Both the position numbers and the translations under genes were made by a program. Positions 34,407 through 43,729 of a stretch of DNA of 64,000 nucleotides are shown in pieces. The stretch is taken from NCBI RefSeq assembly GCF_001426585.1, contig NZ_LMEI01000001.1, positions 186,944-250,943 on the forward strand. Reading direction: 5' to 3'. Source of the DNA: Streptomyces sp. Root431. Lineage in GTDB: Bacteria > Actinomycetota > Actinomycetes > Streptomycetales > Streptomycetaceae. How positions within the stretch are numbered: position 1 is the first letter of the stretch; the number at the start of each line of letters is the position of its first letter. The notes below the pieces were generated by a model. The model worked only from the letters and a program-made list of their open reading frames with translations, ran no database searches and was not told the DNA's origin.

Positions 34407-35204
34407 CTAGCGGATTACGGCGGCCAGGTCCCGGTCGCGCAGGTCCGGGTCCGCCGTCAGGGCCGTGTGGACGGCCTCCAGGACGGGAAGCTTCGCCGTC
34501 GCCGTGGCCAGGGCGACGTCCTTCGCGGCGAGCGCGACCGGGAAGTGCACGCCGGTGGCGGTGGCCCGGCCGACGGCTCCGGCCAGCGGGCCCGCGGCGA
34601 GGGTGCGCAGCGCGAGCTCCCGGGGCAGGCCGAGGGAGCCGGCGAGTGCGAGGGCCTCGCCGATGAGGGCGACTCCGCCGATCGCGGCGTTGATGAGGAC
34701 GAGTTTGAGGGCGGCGCCCGTGCCGGGGCCGCCGCACGGCGTGGTCGCGCCGAGCAGGTCGAGGACGGCGGCGACGGGCGCGGTGTCGCCGCCCGCGAGG
34801 ATGGTCAGCTCCCCGGTCGCCGCCCGGTCCACACTGCCCATGACGGGCGCGTCGATGAGGGTGACCCCCTCGGGGAGCCGGGCGGCCAGCTCGCGGACGG
34901 TGTCCGGGCCGACGGTCGAGGTGTCGATCCAGTGGGTGCCGGGGCGCAGCGCCGGGATCAGCTCGTCGGCGACGGCGAGCGCGGCGGCCGGGTCGGCGAG
35001 CATCGTGAGGACGACGTCGGCGTCGCGGACGGCCTCGGCGGGGGTCGCGGCGCGGACGGCCCCGTCGGCGACGAGGGCGTCGGCCTTGGCGGCCGTGCGG
35101 TTCCAGACGGTCAGCGGGTGGCCGGCGTCGAGGAGGCGGCGGGCCATCGGCCGGCCCATGGAGCCGAGACCGAGGAAGGCGATCTTCTGCGTCGTGTTGT
35201 CCAT
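34407..35204 (-). CDS. NAD(P)-dependent beta-hydroxyacid dehydrogenase family oxidoreductase
   Basis: About 265 aa, a little short for the 3-hydroxyisobutyrate dehydrogenase/6PGDH family (usually 285-300). Rossmann motif [16 protein letters not shown] at the N-terminus, substrate-binding [16 protein letters not shown] (about 120), catalytic Lys in KLVLINA (about 168). Could also be an imine reductase-like relative; the Lys favours a beta-hydroxyacid substrate. Divergent from a LysR regulator. Confidence 0.85.
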   Translation of the reverse strand: MDNTTQKIAFLGLGSMGRPMARRLLDAGHPLTVWNRTAAKADALVADGAVRAATPAEAVRDADVVLTMLADPAAALAVADELIPALRPGTHWIDTSTVGPDTVRELAARLPEGVTLIDAPVMGSVDRAATGELTILAGGDTAPVAAVLDLLGATTPCGGPGTGAALKLVLINAAIGGVALIGEALALAGSLGLPRELALRTLAAGPLAGAVGRATATGVHFPVALAAKDVALATATAKLPVLEAVHTALTADPDLRDRDLAAVIR

Positions 35205-35230
35205 GGAGGCGACGCTAGGCGGGGGCCCGT

Positions 35231-35256
35231 CATGCGACAAGCGAATGTCTCGCATG
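35231..35256. promoter_or_regulatory. LysR-type operator
   Basis: CATGCGA (35231-35237) and TCGCATG (35250-35256) form a perfect 7-bp inverted repeat with a 12-bp spacer, midway between the divergent dehydrogenase and LysR genes. Half of it recurs at 35261-35266 (CATGCG). This fits the recognition and activation sites of a LysR regulator. Confidence 0.6.
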
Positions 35257-35290
35257 GTTCCCATGCGGAAGGAGCATGCAGAATGGCCGG

Positions 35291-36202
35291 GTGAATGGTC
35301 ATGTCCTGTACGAGGTCTTCCTCGCCGTCGCCCGCGAGGGTTCCTTCACCGCAGCCGCCCGCGTCCTCGGCTACACCCAGTCCGCGGTCTCGCGCCAGGT
35401 CCAGTCCCTGGAGGACGAGACGGGCGCGGCGCTCTTCGAGCGGCTGCCGCGCGGGGTGCGGCCGACCGAGGCGGGCCGGGTGCTGCTGCCGCACGCCGAG
35501 GCCGTGCGGGACCGGCTGCTCGCGGCCCGCGCCGAACTGGACGCGCTGCGCACCCTGGAGGGCGGTCTGCTCCGGCTCGGTTCGTTCTCCAGCGCCAACG
35601 CCGCGCTCGTCCCCCGCGCGCAGGCCGCGTTCCGCGTCCGGCATCCGGGCGTGACCGTGACCCGCACCGAGGGCCCGTCGGTGAAGCACCTGGCGCAGCT
35701 CGCCGCCGGTGAGCAGGACCTGGCGGTGGTCAGCCCGGCGCTCGCCGCTCCCCCGCCGGAGGGTGTGACGCTCCATCACCTCCTCGACGAGCCGATGCTG
35801 GTGGCCCTGGAGCATGGGCATCCGTACGCGGGCCGCCAGGCGGTGCGGCTGGCCGAGCTCGCCGACGAGGAGTGGATCGTCGGTGCGGAACGCCTGGAGG
35901 ACACCCTCTTCCGGCCGGCCGTGGCCGCCGGGTTCCGGCCGCGCACCGGGCTGATGGCCCACGACTGGATCGCCAAGCTCGGGGCGGTCGCCGCCGGTCT
36001 GGGCATCACCCTCGTACCGGCGCTCGCGGCGGAGGCCGTACGGCGGGACGTCACGCTCGTCACGATCCACCCGGACGACGTCCCGTACCGCCGGATCTGC
36101 GCGGCGACGCCGTCGGCACCGACCGTGGCGGCGGCCGCGTTCCTGGAGCAGCTGCGGGAGACGGCGGAGGCGCTGCGGGACGGCCCGGGGGGTGCGGGAT
36201 GA
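35291..36202 (+). CDS. LysR family regulator of the divergent dehydrogenase
   Basis: About 303 aa. HTH at residues 6-62 ([20 protein letters not shown], then [11 protein letters not shown]) and a two-lobed ligand domain (about 90-295). I chose GTG 35291 because it gives the normal short N-terminus and CAGAAT lies 6 nt upstream; ATG 35276 has its AAGGAG only 1 nt away. Its stop overlaps the start of the nitrilase-family gene. Confidence 0.88.
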   Translation: MNGHVLYEVFLAVAREGSFTAAARVLGYTQSAVSRQVQSLEDETGAALFERLPRGVRPTEAGRVLLPHAEAVRDRLLAARAELDALRTLEGGLLRLGSFSSANAALVPRAQAAFRVRHPGVTVTRTEGPSVKHLAQLAAGEQDLAVVSPALAAPPPEGVTLHHLLDEPMLVALEHGHPYAGRQAVRLAELADEEWIVGAERLEDTLFRPAVAAGFRPRTGLMAHDWIAKLGAVAAGLGITLVPALAAEAVRRDVTLVTIHPDDVPYRRICAATPSAPTVAAAAFLEQLRETAEALRDGPGGAG

Positions 36203-36924
36203 TGGGGGTCATGATCGTCGCAGCCACGCAGTTCGCCCCGGTCGCCGGGGACATCGACGCCAACGTCCGTACGATCGCGGAGCTCGTCCGGGCCGCCGGA
36301 GCCGAGGGGGCCCGGGTGGTCGTCTTCGCGGAGCTCTGCCTCAGCGGCTACGAGCCGTCGCTGATCCGGGACACGCCCGCCTTGGTCCTCACCGAGGACG
36401 ACCTCCGGCTCGCACCCGTGCGGGAGGCCTGCCGTGCGGTCTCGGCGGCGGCCGTGGTCAACGGGCCGGTGCGGACGGCGGACGGCCGGACCGCCGTCAC
36501 CACGCTGGTGATCGGGCCCGACGGCGGACTCCTCGCCCGCTACGACAAGCGGCATCTGTACGGGATCGAGGAGGAGGTCTTCGCGCCGGGCACGGCCGAC
36601 GGGCGGTTCGCGCTCGACGGGGTCCGGTTCGCCCTGGCCACCTGCTACGACAACCGCTTCCCGGAGCTGGCGGAGCGGGCCGCGGCCGACGACTGCGCGG
36701 TGTACCTGGCGAGTTCGGTGCTCTCCGCCGACAACGACTCGTTCGAGAAGGTCTATCCGGTACGGGCCCGGGACTTCGGTCTGCACGTGGTCCTCGGCAA
36801 CGTCCTCGGGGCCAACGAGGACGGGGTCGGCACCGGCCGGGCCGGGGCCTGGGGCCCGGACGGCGAGCGGCTCGCGGACGCGGGGACGGACGCGCCGGGG
36901 TTCGTGCTCGCCGAGGTCGGCTGA
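36199..36924 (+). CDS. Carbon-nitrogen hydrolase (nitrilase superfamily)
   Basis: About 241 aa amidase-type enzyme. Complete catalytic triad: Glu 45 in VFAELCLSGYEP, Lys 117 in YDKRHLYG and Cys 149 in ATCYDNRFPE. Most like the Nit/omega-amidase and N-carbamoyl branch; substrate unknown. It overlaps the LysR gene stop by 4 nt, so it is co-transcribed with the regulator. Start ATG 36199 has GGGGGG 6 nt upstream; ATG 36202 and 36211 are in frame too. Confidence 0.88.
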   Translation: MMGVMIVAATQFAPVAGDIDANVRTIAELVRAAGAEGARVVVFAELCLSGYEPSLIRDTPALVLTEDDLRLAPVREACRAVSAAAVVNGPVRTADGRTAVTTLVIGPDGGLLARYDKRHLYGIEEEVFAPGTADGRFALDGVRFALATCYDNRFPELAERAAADDCAVYLASSVLSADNDSFEKVYPVRARDFGLHVVLGNVLGANEDGVGTGRAGAWGPDGERLADAGTDAPGFVLAEVG

Positions 36925-36982
36925 GGCCCCGGAGAGCACGCCGGAGCCGGACAGGCCCTGAGGCCGCCCGGCTCCGGGTGGA

Positions 36983-37010
36983 CCGTCACGGGACCCCCGG
37001 CCCGTGACGG
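36983..37010. terminator. Bidirectional terminator
   Basis: CCGTCACGGG pairs perfectly with CCCGTGACGG around an 8-nt loop, in the gap between the nitrilase-family gene and the convergent M4 protease gene. Confidence 0.85.
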
Positions 37011-37025
37011 TGCCCCGCCCCCCTG

Positions 37026-39227
37026 TTACGGGGCGCTCAGGCCCAGCGTGTACGCGCCGGAGCCGCTGTACGCGTGGACCACGTACCGGTAGTAGCCCGC
37101 GGTGCCGTAGTAGCTGGTGTCCTCGTCGGCGGTCGCCGTGCCGCCGACCGCCACGTCCGCCCAGCCCGACCCGTTCCACTTCTGCAGGTAGAGGTCGAAG
37201 TCGGTGCCGGCCGGGCCGCGCAGGCAGCCCACGTGGGTGCCGGAGGTCGCCGAGTAGTAGTACGAGCCGTCGGGCTGGGCCGCGGCCTGACCGGACGTCA
37301 GGCTGCCCTGGTAGCTGTACTCGGTGTTGTCGCAGCCGGTCGGCGGGGTCGTGGTGCCGACCGCCAGCTGGTAGGTGACGGTGTGGGTGGCGGAGCCCGT
37401 ACCGGTGACGGTGATCGGGTAGGTGCCGTTGGCCGTGCCCGCCGCGACCTGCACGGTCATCGTGGACGAGTTGCCGGAGGTCACCGAGGCGGGGCTGAAG
37501 GAGACGGTGACACCGCTCGGGGCGCCGCTCGCGGAGAGCTGGACGGTCTGCGCGCTGCCGCCGGTGGTGCTGGTGTTCACCGTCGAGGTGACGGAGGCAC
37601 CCGGCTGGACCGAGCCCGAGGACGGGTTGAGGGCCAGCGAGAAGTCCGGGGTCGTGGTGCCGCCGCAGTCGGTCTCACCGGACTGGGCGGGCACGCCGAT
37701 CGCGTTCCACGCGGCCTTCACCGCGTTGCACTCGGCGCTGCCGTAGGTGTTCTTGGCGCTGGTCAGCGTCGCCTTGCGGGCGGCGAGGTGGTTCCAGGAG
37801 GAGGTCTTCATGAGCAGCGCGCCCATGAAGATCTTGCCGGCCTTCTGGATGCCGATGCCGGTCACGGAGGACGGACCGCCGGAACATATCGGGCTGTTGG
37901 GCTTGCCGCCGCCCGGGTTGGAGCCCTCGGCGAGCAGGTAGAACCAGTGGTTCTGCGGGCCGGCCGCCGCGTGCACCTCGGTGCCCGAGGTCAACTGGGG
38001 GTAGCAGTTGGGGTCGTTGCCGATGAGCGAGGGGTTGTACATGTTGCGGATCGGCTGGTTGTTGCCGGTGAAGTTGAGCTTCTCGCCGACGGTGTAGTCG
38101 GGGGTGTCGTTCGGGTTGTTGGCGTAGTGCTCGGTGAGCGCGCCGAAGATGTCGCCCGTCGACTCGTTCAGGCCGCCGTTCTCGTTGGACGAGCCGGAGC
38201 TGCCCGGGGTCCGGTCGAAGATCTCGTGGCCGTACTCGTGCGCCACCACATCGATGCCGGTGAGCTGGTTGGTGCCGTTCTGGTTGCGGCCGTACGTGGT
38301 CTTCGTACCGTCGTAGTAGGCGTTGACCTCGCTCAGTCCGGCGCGGGCCGGGACCATGCCGCCCTGGCCGTTCTGGCCGTTGTAGCCGAACCACTCCTTG
38401 AGCATGGAGTGTTCCTTCTGCGCCGCGTACATGATGTCGACGCAGGCGGTGACCAGGTCGTTGGCGCCGTTGTTGCCCCAGGGCGAGGAGCCCGTGTACG
38501 CGCTGCCGTTCTGGCCGCCGCACTTGAAGCCGCCGCGGCTGGTGTCGGTCATGGAGCTCGCGGCGGTGTCGATGGTGACGTTGCCGTTGTGGTAGCCGCG
38601 GCCGTCGGCGTGCAGGATCTTGTCGGTGGCCCGGGCGACGGCGCCGGTGCGGGCGTCGACGTAGGTGTCGAGGGAGCTCGGGGCGTCCTGCGCGGTCCGG
38701 CCGATGACCAGGGTGTGCCAGGTCAGGACGGCCTTGCCGCCCTTGAGGAGCACGGTCAGCTCGGGGGCGCTCGCGGACTCGACCGAGGCGAGCTGCTTCC
38801 GGGCGGTGGCGAGGGCCGCGTCGGCCGTCACCTTGGCCTTGGTGGCGACCTTGATGGCGGGGGCCTTGGCGCCGGTCACCTCGCGGACCTTGCCGGAGCT
38901 GTCGGAGACGACGACCGCGTCGCCGCCGACGACGGGGAGGCCGCGGTAGGTGCGCTCGTACGCCGCGTAGTACAGGCCGTTCGCCCAGGGGGTGACGGAC
39001 GTCCGGACGAGTTCCTCGTCGGCGCCGTGCCGCAGCTCGTCGAGACCGCTGTCGGCGGCCCGGTCGGCGGCGGCCAGCGCGAGGGACTTGCCCTGCCCGG
39101 GCGGTACCGGCTGCGCCTGCGGCGCCGCGGCGGCCGGCGCGGCGGTGGCCGGTCCGGCGAGGGCGGTCGCGAGGCTCGCCGAAAGCGCCAGGGCGGCCAC
39201 GGCCGCCGTGAGTCTGGTGGGGTGCAA
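37026..39227 (-). CDS. Secreted M4 (thermolysin-like) metalloprotease
   Basis: About 733 aa pre-pro-enzyme. Signal peptide (1-29), FTP and PepSY pro-domains (about 40-190), M4 catalytic domain (about 205-515) with zinc site His 330-Glu-Tyr-Gly-His 334 and the third ligand in NESTGD about 20 residues on. An Ig-like beta domain (about 530-620) follows, then a pre-peptidase C-terminal (PPC) domain (about 630-733, VGCLRGPAGTDFDLYLQKW). Secreted neutral protease for nutrient release. TTG start with GGAGCG upstream. Divergent from a LysR gene, as are other Streptomyces neutral protease genes that are activated by their LysR neighbour. Confidence 0.93.
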   Translation of the reverse strand: MHPTRLTAAVAALALSASLATALAGPATAAPAAAAPQAQPVPPGQGKSLALAAADRAADSGLDELRHGADEELVRTSVTPWANGLYYAAYERTYRGLPVVGGDAVVVSDSSGKVREVTGAKAPAIKVATKAKVTADAALATARKQLASVESASAPELTVLLKGGKAVLTWHTLVIGRTAQDAPSSLDTYVDARTGAVARATDKILHADGRGYHNGNVTIDTAASSMTDTSRGGFKCGGQNGSAYTGSSPWGNNGANDLVTACVDIMYAAQKEHSMLKEWFGYNGQNGQGGMVPARAGLSEVNAYYDGTKTTYGRNQNGTNQLTGIDVVAHEYGHEIFDRTPGSSGSSNENGGLNESTGDIFGALTEHYANNPNDTPDYTVGEKLNFTGNNQPIRNMYNPSLIGNDPNCYPQLTSGTEVHAAAGPQNHWFYLLAEGSNPGGGKPNSPICSGGPSSVTGIGIQKAGKIFMGALLMKTSSWNHLAARKATLTSAKNTYGSAECNAVKAAWNAIGVPAQSGETDCGGTTTPDFSLALNPSSGSVQPGASVTSTVNTSTTGGSAQTVQLSASGAPSGVTVSFSPASVTSGNSSTMTVQVAAGTANGTYPITVTGTGSATHTVTYQLAVGTTTPPTGCDNTEYSYQGSLTSGQAAAQPDGSYYYSATSGTHVGCLRGPAGTDFDLYLQKWNGSGWADVAVGGTATADEDTSYYGTAGYYRYVVHAYSGSGAYTLGLSAP

Positions 39228-39323
39228 CGTACGCTCCGATCGGGGTGTGGATCAGGGTGGGGGAGACGGATCGTCGCGCCGAGTATGGGCGTGGACATGG
39301 CCAGTTCGGGACATCTCATCCGG

Positions 39324-39341
39324 CATAAGACGCGGGTTATG
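39324..39341. promoter_or_regulatory. LysR-type operator between protease and regulator
   Basis: CATAA (39324-39328) and TTATG (39337-39341) form an inverted repeat of the T-N11-A class, the AT-richest spot in the 147-bp gap. It lies 33 bp before the LysR start and 96 bp before the protease start. Confidence 0.5.
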
Positions 39342-39374
39342 GTGCGGCCGTGCCGTGCTGCGTACGCTGCTGAA

Positions 39375-40337
39375 ATGCAGCTGGAGTTGAGGCATCTTGA
39401 GGCCGTCTGCCGGATAGCGGAAGCGGGCAGTCTGGGACGCGCGGCCGGGCGGCTCGGGGTCTCGCAGCCGGCGCTCTCGGCGCAGCTGCGCCGGATCGAA
39501 CGGGTCGCGGGCGGGGAGCTGTTCCTCCGCGGCCGGCACGGTGTGGAGCCCACTCCGCTGGGCGAGTTCGTCCTCTCCAAGGCGCGGCTCGTCCTCGGCG
39601 AGATGGACGCGCTGGCCGCCGGTGCGCGGGCCGTCGCCCCGCACACCCCGCTGCGTCTCGGCTGCATCCTGCTCGTCCTCGTCGACGGGCTGCTCGGGCA
39701 GGTGGAGGAGCTCATGGCGGGGCAGGACATCGCGGTGACGGTGGAGCACTCGGCGACGACGCTGACCCGGCAGCTCGGCGCGGGCCGGTACGACGCGGTG
39801 CTGTACGGGGAGGTCAACGACCACGAGGTGCCGCTGCCGGAGGGGACGACGGCCCGGACGCTGGTGCCCAAGGAGCCGTTCTGCGTGCGGCTTTCGGCCG
39901 CGCATCCGCTGGCCGCGAGGGACCGGATCGCGCTGGCCGAGCTGGCGGGCGAGGACTGGATGACGCTGGTGGAGGACGACGACGGCGGCCCGGAGGCGCT
40001 CGTCGCGGCCTGTGCGAAGGCCGGGTTCACGCCGTCGCTGCGGCACCGGGTGGCCGACCGGAAGATGCACTACGACCTGATCGCGGCGGGCCGGGCGATC
40101 TCGATGAGCCAGCCGACGGCCCCGCCGGCGGCGGGCACGGTGCTGCGCCCGCTGGAGGGCGACCCGGTCATGGGGCGGATCCGGCTCGCCTGGAACCGGG
40201 CGGCGGTCCCGGCGCCGCACGCGGAGCTGCTGTACCGGGCGGCGGTCCGGGCCTACCTGGCGAACGTGGACAACAACGCCTTCTACCGGGCCTGGTGGGA
40301 CGCGCGGCCGGAACTGCACCCGGTCCTCGACGTCTGA
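39375..40337 (+). CDS. LysR family regulator divergent from the M4 protease
   Basis: About 320 aa. HTH at residues 3-60 (LRHLEAVCRIAEAGSLGRAA, then SQPALSAQLRRIERVAGG) and an effector domain to about 305. The C-terminal NVDNNAFYRAWWDARPELHP is longer than in most LysR proteins. ATG with TACGCT 6 nt upstream (leaderless). Probably the activator of the protease gene. Confidence 0.88.
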   Translation: MQLELRHLEAVCRIAEAGSLGRAAGRLGVSQPALSAQLRRIERVAGGELFLRGRHGVEPTPLGEFVLSKARLVLGEMDALAAGARAVAPHTPLRLGCILLVLVDGLLGQVEELMAGQDIAVTVEHSATTLTRQLGAGRYDAVLYGEVNDHEVPLPEGTTARTLVPKEPFCVRLSAAHPLAARDRIALAELAGEDWMTLVEDDDGGPEALVAACAKAGFTPSLRHRVADRKMHYDLIAAGRAISMSQPTAPPAAGTVLRPLEGDPVMGRIRLAWNRAAVPAPHAELLYRAAVRAYLANVDNNAFYRAWWDARPELHPVLDV

Positions 40338-40359
40338 GGCGACGGCGAGGACCGGGTGC
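40316..40359. terminator. Terminator overlapping the LysR stop
   Basis: GCACCCGGTCCTCG pairs perfectly (14 bp) with CGAGGACCGGGTGC. The left arm lies inside the last codons of the LysR gene; the right arm ends 8 bp before the convergent pectate lyase stop. Confidence 0.8.
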
Positions 40360-40366
40360 GGCCGGG

Positions 40367-41185
40367 TCAGTCGTAGGAGAGGTCTCCGGCCTCGTAACGG
40401 CAGGTGGTGCCGTCCGGTCCCGTGCCGATCTCCTTGGGCTCCTTGCCGGTGTCGTTGCCGGTGAAGCGGGTGCACGGCTTGATCTTCTTCTTGGCGTCGC
40501 CGTGGATCCGGATGTTCCGCAGGGTCGCGGTGTCGCCGTAGTTGGCGTTGACGCCGACGATCGACTTGCCGGGCGTGGTGACGTCGACGTCGTTGATCAG
40601 GATCGTGCGCGGGTACTGCTTCTTGCAGTTGCCGCAGGAGCGGACCAGCTTGCCGAAGTCGGCGACCTGGAACTTGTTGACGACCAGCTTGCCCGCGCCG
40701 TTGAACTGGAAGACCTTGTCGGAGGCGCCCTTCGCCCCGCCGCCATGGACCGCGTACACCGCCGTCTTCGAGGTGCCCTTGAAGGTGGCGGCGTCCTCGC
40801 CGACGTTCTCCCACCAGACGTTCTGCAGGGTGCAGCTGCCGAGGCAGTGGACCCCGTCGGCGGCGGGGGTGCCGATGACCACGTTCTTGAGGGTCGCGCC
40901 GTCCTTGAGGACGAAGAGGGGCTTCTGGCTCTCGCTCTGCCCGTCGGAGCCGAGCTCACCGGTGCCGGAGAAGCGCGCGAGCTTGCCGTCGTACGTGCCC
41001 GAGACCTCGATGGTCGTGGCGACCGGCTTGCTGCCCTTGGCCTGCGGCCAGGCCGCCACGGTGGTCGCGGCGCCCGCCGGCGCGAGGAGGGTGCTGGTGA
41101 CGATCGCCGCGCCGGTGATGCCGAGGGCGCTGAGGCCGCCGACGATCGCGCGGCGGCGGCCCGTCTTCCGCTGGTGTGACGTCAT
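40367..41185 (-). CDS. Secreted pectate lyase, PL3 family
   Basis: About 272 aa. Twin-arginine-like signal peptide (RRRAIVGGLSALGITGAA, cleavage near 39) and a small right-handed beta-helix of about 230 aa with the PL3 pattern: VVIGTPAADGVHCLGSCTLQ (about 100-120), WWENVGEDAATFKG, then Cys-rich SCGNCKKQYPRT. Cleaves de-esterified pectin by beta-elimination with Ca2+. Ribosome site GAGAAGAG. Together with the M4 protease and GH3 enzyme it marks a plant-matter-degrading lifestyle. Confidence 0.9.
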   Translation of the reverse strand: MTSHQRKTGRRRAIVGGLSALGITGAAIVTSTLLAPAGAATTVAAWPQAKGSKPVATTIEVSGTYDGKLARFSGTGELGSDGQSESQKPLFVLKDGATLKNVVIGTPAADGVHCLGSCTLQNVWWENVGEDAATFKGTSKTAVYAVHGGGAKGASDKVFQFNGAGKLVVNKFQVADFGKLVRSCGNCKKQYPRTILINDVDVTTPGKSIVGVNANYGDTATLRNIRIHGDAKKKIKPCTRFTGNDTGKEPKEIGTGPDGTTCRYEAGDLSYD

Positions 41186-41197
41186 GGTGCTCTTCTC

Positions 41198-42052
41198 TCA
41201 GTGGGGGAGGTGGTGCACCCCCTGGTCGCCACCGGAGAAGGGAAGGTTGCCGCGCGCCTGATCATTTTCCGCGGAGGCGCCGTTCCGCTCGTCGTCGTCC
41301 CGGTCGCCGCCGCCCGTCTCGCCGCGCAGGTCGCGGGCCATGAGCGTGGCTCCGGCGACGGCTCCCGGCATCAGGAAGACGGCGACGAACGGCACGAGGA
41401 AGGCGAGGGTCAGCGGCACGCCGAAGCCGAGCGTGGCCATGCGCCGCCCGCGCAGCAGCGCGAGGCGCTCCTTGAGTTCGACGCCCCGGCGCTGGAGCGC
41501 GACGGCCGTGAGCTCCTCGGCGAGGAAGAAGCCGGAGACGCAGAAGCCGAGGACGGGGACGACGGTCTGGCCGATCACCGGGATGAAACCGCAGGCGAAG
41601 AGCAGGATGCCGTAGAACGCGACGCGCAGCACGACCCGCAGGCTGTCCCGGGCCGAGATCCACAGCTCGCGCCAGAGCGGGAGCCCGGACTCGGGCACGT
41701 CGCCGCCCTCGCTGCGGTCGACCTCTTCGGAGAGGGACTCGTAGAAGGGCTGGCCGACGAGGAGCGTGACGGCGGTGAAGGTGATGACCGCGAGGAAGAG
41801 CCCGAAGACGAAGACGAGGCCGGTGAGCGTGCCCCGGAAGAAGCCGAGCCAGGGCGAGGTCCAGTCGTCGGCGAACGGTGTCAGCCAGGCCACCAGGTCG
41901 TCGGCTCCGTAGCCGAGGCCGACGAGCGCCCCCGCGTAGAGCACGAGGGTCACGAGCCCGGGCAACAGCCCGAATCCGAACCACCGTCCGTGCCGCCCGA
42001 CCCACTTCTGGCCCTGTGCCAGGTATCTGAAACCCACCCCGAGATCACGCAT
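41198..42052 (-). CDS. EI24 domain membrane protein (CysZ-like)
   Basis: About 284 aa with four to six long hydrophobic stretches (about 20-45, 70-100, 140-185, 205-235) in the EI24/CysZ arrangement. CysZ of enterobacteria is a sulfate transporter, but actinobacterial members are not characterised, and no sulfate gene is near. The C-terminal 45 residues are charged (GGGDRDDDERN) and cytosolic. Starts 84 bp upstream of the Ohr terminator. Confidence 0.82.
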   Translation of the reverse strand: MRDLGVGFRYLAQGQKWVGRHGRWFGFGLLPGLVTLVLYAGALVGLGYGADDLVAWLTPFADDWTSPWLGFFRGTLTGLVFVFGLFLAVITFTAVTLLVGQPFYESLSEEVDRSEGGDVPESGLPLWRELWISARDSLRVVLRVAFYGILLFACGFIPVIGQTVVPVLGFCVSGFFLAEELTAVALQRRGVELKERLALLRGRRMATLGFGVPLTLAFLVPFVAVFLMPGAVAGATLMARDLRGETGGGDRDDDERNGASAENDQARGNLPFSGGDQGVHHLPH

Positions 42053-42076
42053 GCGTGCAGCCTACTGACGCACGCG

Positions 42077-42116
42077 GTGAGGGCCGCACCCCGGTCGGTC
42101 GGGGTGCGGCCCTCAC
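42077..42116. terminator. Terminator after the Ohr gene
   Basis: GTGAGGGCCGCACCCC pairs perfectly (16 bp) with its complement around an 8-nt loop. It lies 20 bp beyond the Ohr stop and insulates Ohr from the EI24 gene on the same strand. Confidence 0.88.
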
Positions 42117-42136
42117 TCAGTGTGCCGGTCCGGAGC

Positions 42137-42559
42137 TCAGACGGCGAGCTCGACCGTGATGTTGCCGCGGGTCGCCTTGGAGTACGGGCAGACCTGGTGG
42201 GCCTTCTCGATCAGGCTCTTGGCGGTCTCGACGTCCACGTTCGGAATGGTCGCCGAGATCTTGACGATGATGCCGAAGCCGTCGTCGTTCTTGCCGATGC
42301 CCACCTCGGCGGTGACCGTCGAGCCGGAGATGTCGGCGTTCTCGTTGCGGGCGACGACGCCGAGCGCGCCCTGGAAGCAGGCGCTGTAGCCGGCCGCGAA
42401 GAGCTGCTCGGGGTTGGTGCCGGCGCCGGAGCCGCCCATCGCCTTCGGCGGGTTGACGACGAGGTCGAGCTGGCCGTCGTCGGTGGCGACACGGCCGTCG
42501 CGCCCGTTCTCGGCGGTGGCGACGGCGGTGTAGAGAACGTCGGAGTGCTGGATCGACAT
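42137..42559 (-). CDS. ohr: Organic hydroperoxide resistance protein
   Basis: 140 aa thiol peroxidase of the OsmC/Ohr family that reduces organic and fatty-acid hydroperoxides. Both redox Cys are present: the peroxidatic one in AGYSACFQ (about 60) and the resolving one in HQVCPYSKATRGN (about 125). The protein opens with VLYTAVATAENGRDGR. ATG with GGAAG upstream. No OhrR is adjacent here; a MarR-family gene lies 1.2 kb away across the reductase. Confidence 0.93.
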   Translation of the reverse strand: MSIQHSDVLYTAVATAENGRDGRVATDDGQLDLVVNPPKAMGGSGAGTNPEQLFAAGYSACFQGALGVVARNENADISGSTVTAEVGIGKNDDGFGIIVKISATIPNVDVETAKSLIEKAHQVCPYSKATRGNITVELAV

Positions 42560-42623
42560 GCGAGGTACTTCCTTCGTCAGTTCGCCGCGACTCGCGCCCA
42601 CGATCGCGGCGGCTGAGGGAAGA

Positions 42624-43643
42624 CTAGCGGGTCACCGAGACGATCATCTTTCCGGTGTTGTCCCCGCGGAGCAGTCCGAGGAAGGCGTCCACGCCGTTCT
42701 CGATGCCCTCGACGAAGGTCTCGCGGTGCTTCAGCTCGCCGGAGCCGAGCCAGCCGCCGACCTCCTGGACGAACTGGTTCTGCAGACCGTAGTGGTCGCC
42801 GACGAGGACGCCCTGGAGGCGCAGCCGCTTGCCGATGATCATCGCCATGTTGCGCGGACCGGGGACCGGCTCCATGTCGTTGTACTGGGCGATCATGCCG
42901 CAGATGGTGGCGCGGCCGTGCACGTTGAGCGAGGAGATCGCGGCTTCGAGGTGGTCCCCGCCGACGTTGTCGAAGTAGACGTCGATGCCGTCCGGGGCGG
43001 CCTCGCGGAGCTGGTCCTTGACCGGGCCGTTCTTGTAGTTGAAGGCCGCGTCGAAGCCGAGCTCCTCGACGAGGAACTTCACCTTCTCGTCGGAACCGGC
43101 GGAGCCGATGACCCGGGAGGCACCCTTGAGGCGCGCCATCTGGCCGACCTGGCTGCCGACGGCACCGGCCGCGCCGGAGACGAAGACGGCGTCGCCCTCC
43201 TTGAAGGAGGCGACCTCGAAGAGGCCCGCGTAGGCCGTGAGGCCGGTCATGCCGAGCACGCCGAGGTAGGCGGAGAGGGGGGCGAGCGCCGGGTCGACCT
43301 TGGTCGCGTGCTGCGCCGGGACGTCCGCGTACTCGCGCCAGCCGAGGCCGTGCAGGACGTGGTCGCCGACGGCGAAGCCCTCCGCGTTGGACGCGACGAC
43401 CTCGCCGACCGCGCCGCCGTCCATGGGCCGGTCGAGCTGGAACGGCGGGATGTACGACTTCACGTCGTTCATCCGGCCGCGCATGTACGGGTCGACGGAG
43501 AAGTGCAGGTTGCGCACGAGGATGCGACCCTCGGCGGGCTCGGCGACCGGGGTCTCGCGCAGGGCGAAGTCCGCGGCGGTCGGCCAGCCGTGCGGACGGG
43601 CGACGAGGTGCCACTCACGGCTGGACGCGGGAAGAACGGACAT
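42624..43643 (-). CDS. NADP-dependent zinc-free oxidoreductase (CurA/2-alkenal reductase type)
   Basis: 339 aa medium-chain reductase without zinc ligands. Nucleotide site VFVSGAAGAVGSQVGQMARL (about 152-171), substrate-side tyrosine and the YFDNVGGDHLEAAI stretch (about 225) place it with NADPH-dependent curcumin/2-alkenal reductases that saturate reactive enones. ATG with GGAGG upstream. Divergent from a MarR gene with two palindromes between them, so likely an electrophile-detoxifying pair. Confidence 0.9.
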   Translation of the reverse strand: MSVLPASSREWHLVARPHGWPTAADFALRETPVAEPAEGRILVRNLHFSVDPYMRGRMNDVKSYIPPFQLDRPMDGGAVGEVVASNAEGFAVGDHVLHGLGWREYADVPAQHATKVDPALAPLSAYLGVLGMTGLTAYAGLFEVASFKEGDAVFVSGAAGAVGSQVGQMARLKGASRVIGSAGSDEKVKFLVEELGFDAAFNYKNGPVKDQLREAAPDGIDVYFDNVGGDHLEAAISSLNVHGRATICGMIAQYNDMEPVPGPRNMAMIIGKRLRLQGVLVGDHYGLQNQFVQEVGGWLGSGELKHRETFVEGIENGVDAFLGLLRGDNTGKMIVSVTR

Positions 43644-43680
43644 GAGCTCGGCCTCCGGAGATAAGTTTCAGGTCAAAAAA

Positions 43681-43697
43681 GTTTCACTGACTGAAAC
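43681..43697. promoter_or_regulatory. MarR operator candidate 1
   Basis: GTTTCACTGACTGAAAC: perfect 6-bp inverted repeat GTTTCA/TGAAAC with a 5-bp spacer. A further GTTTCA/TTTCAGG half-site lies next to it at 43664-43669. It stands 37 bp before the reductase start. Confidence 0.65.
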
Positions 43698-43707
43698 AAC
43701 CATGCGC

Positions 43708-43729
43708 CTTGATATTTCACGTTGTCAAG
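43708..43729. promoter_or_regulatory. MarR operator candidate 2
   Basis: CTTGA-N12-TCAAG inverted repeat over a perfect minus-strand -35 sequence (TTGACA at 43723-43728). Bound repressor here would block the reductase promoter; it ends 21 bp before the MarR start. Confidence 0.6.

Noticed and set aside
34217..34666. Short plus-strand protein beginning RGRRDSNPRG
   Set aside because: This kind of peptide is a known false product of the antisense of tRNA T arms; it pointed to the tRNA-like element instead.
37074..39374. Long plus-strand frame running into the LysR gene
   Set aside because: Antisense of the M4 protease; only the part from 39375 reads as a LysR protein.
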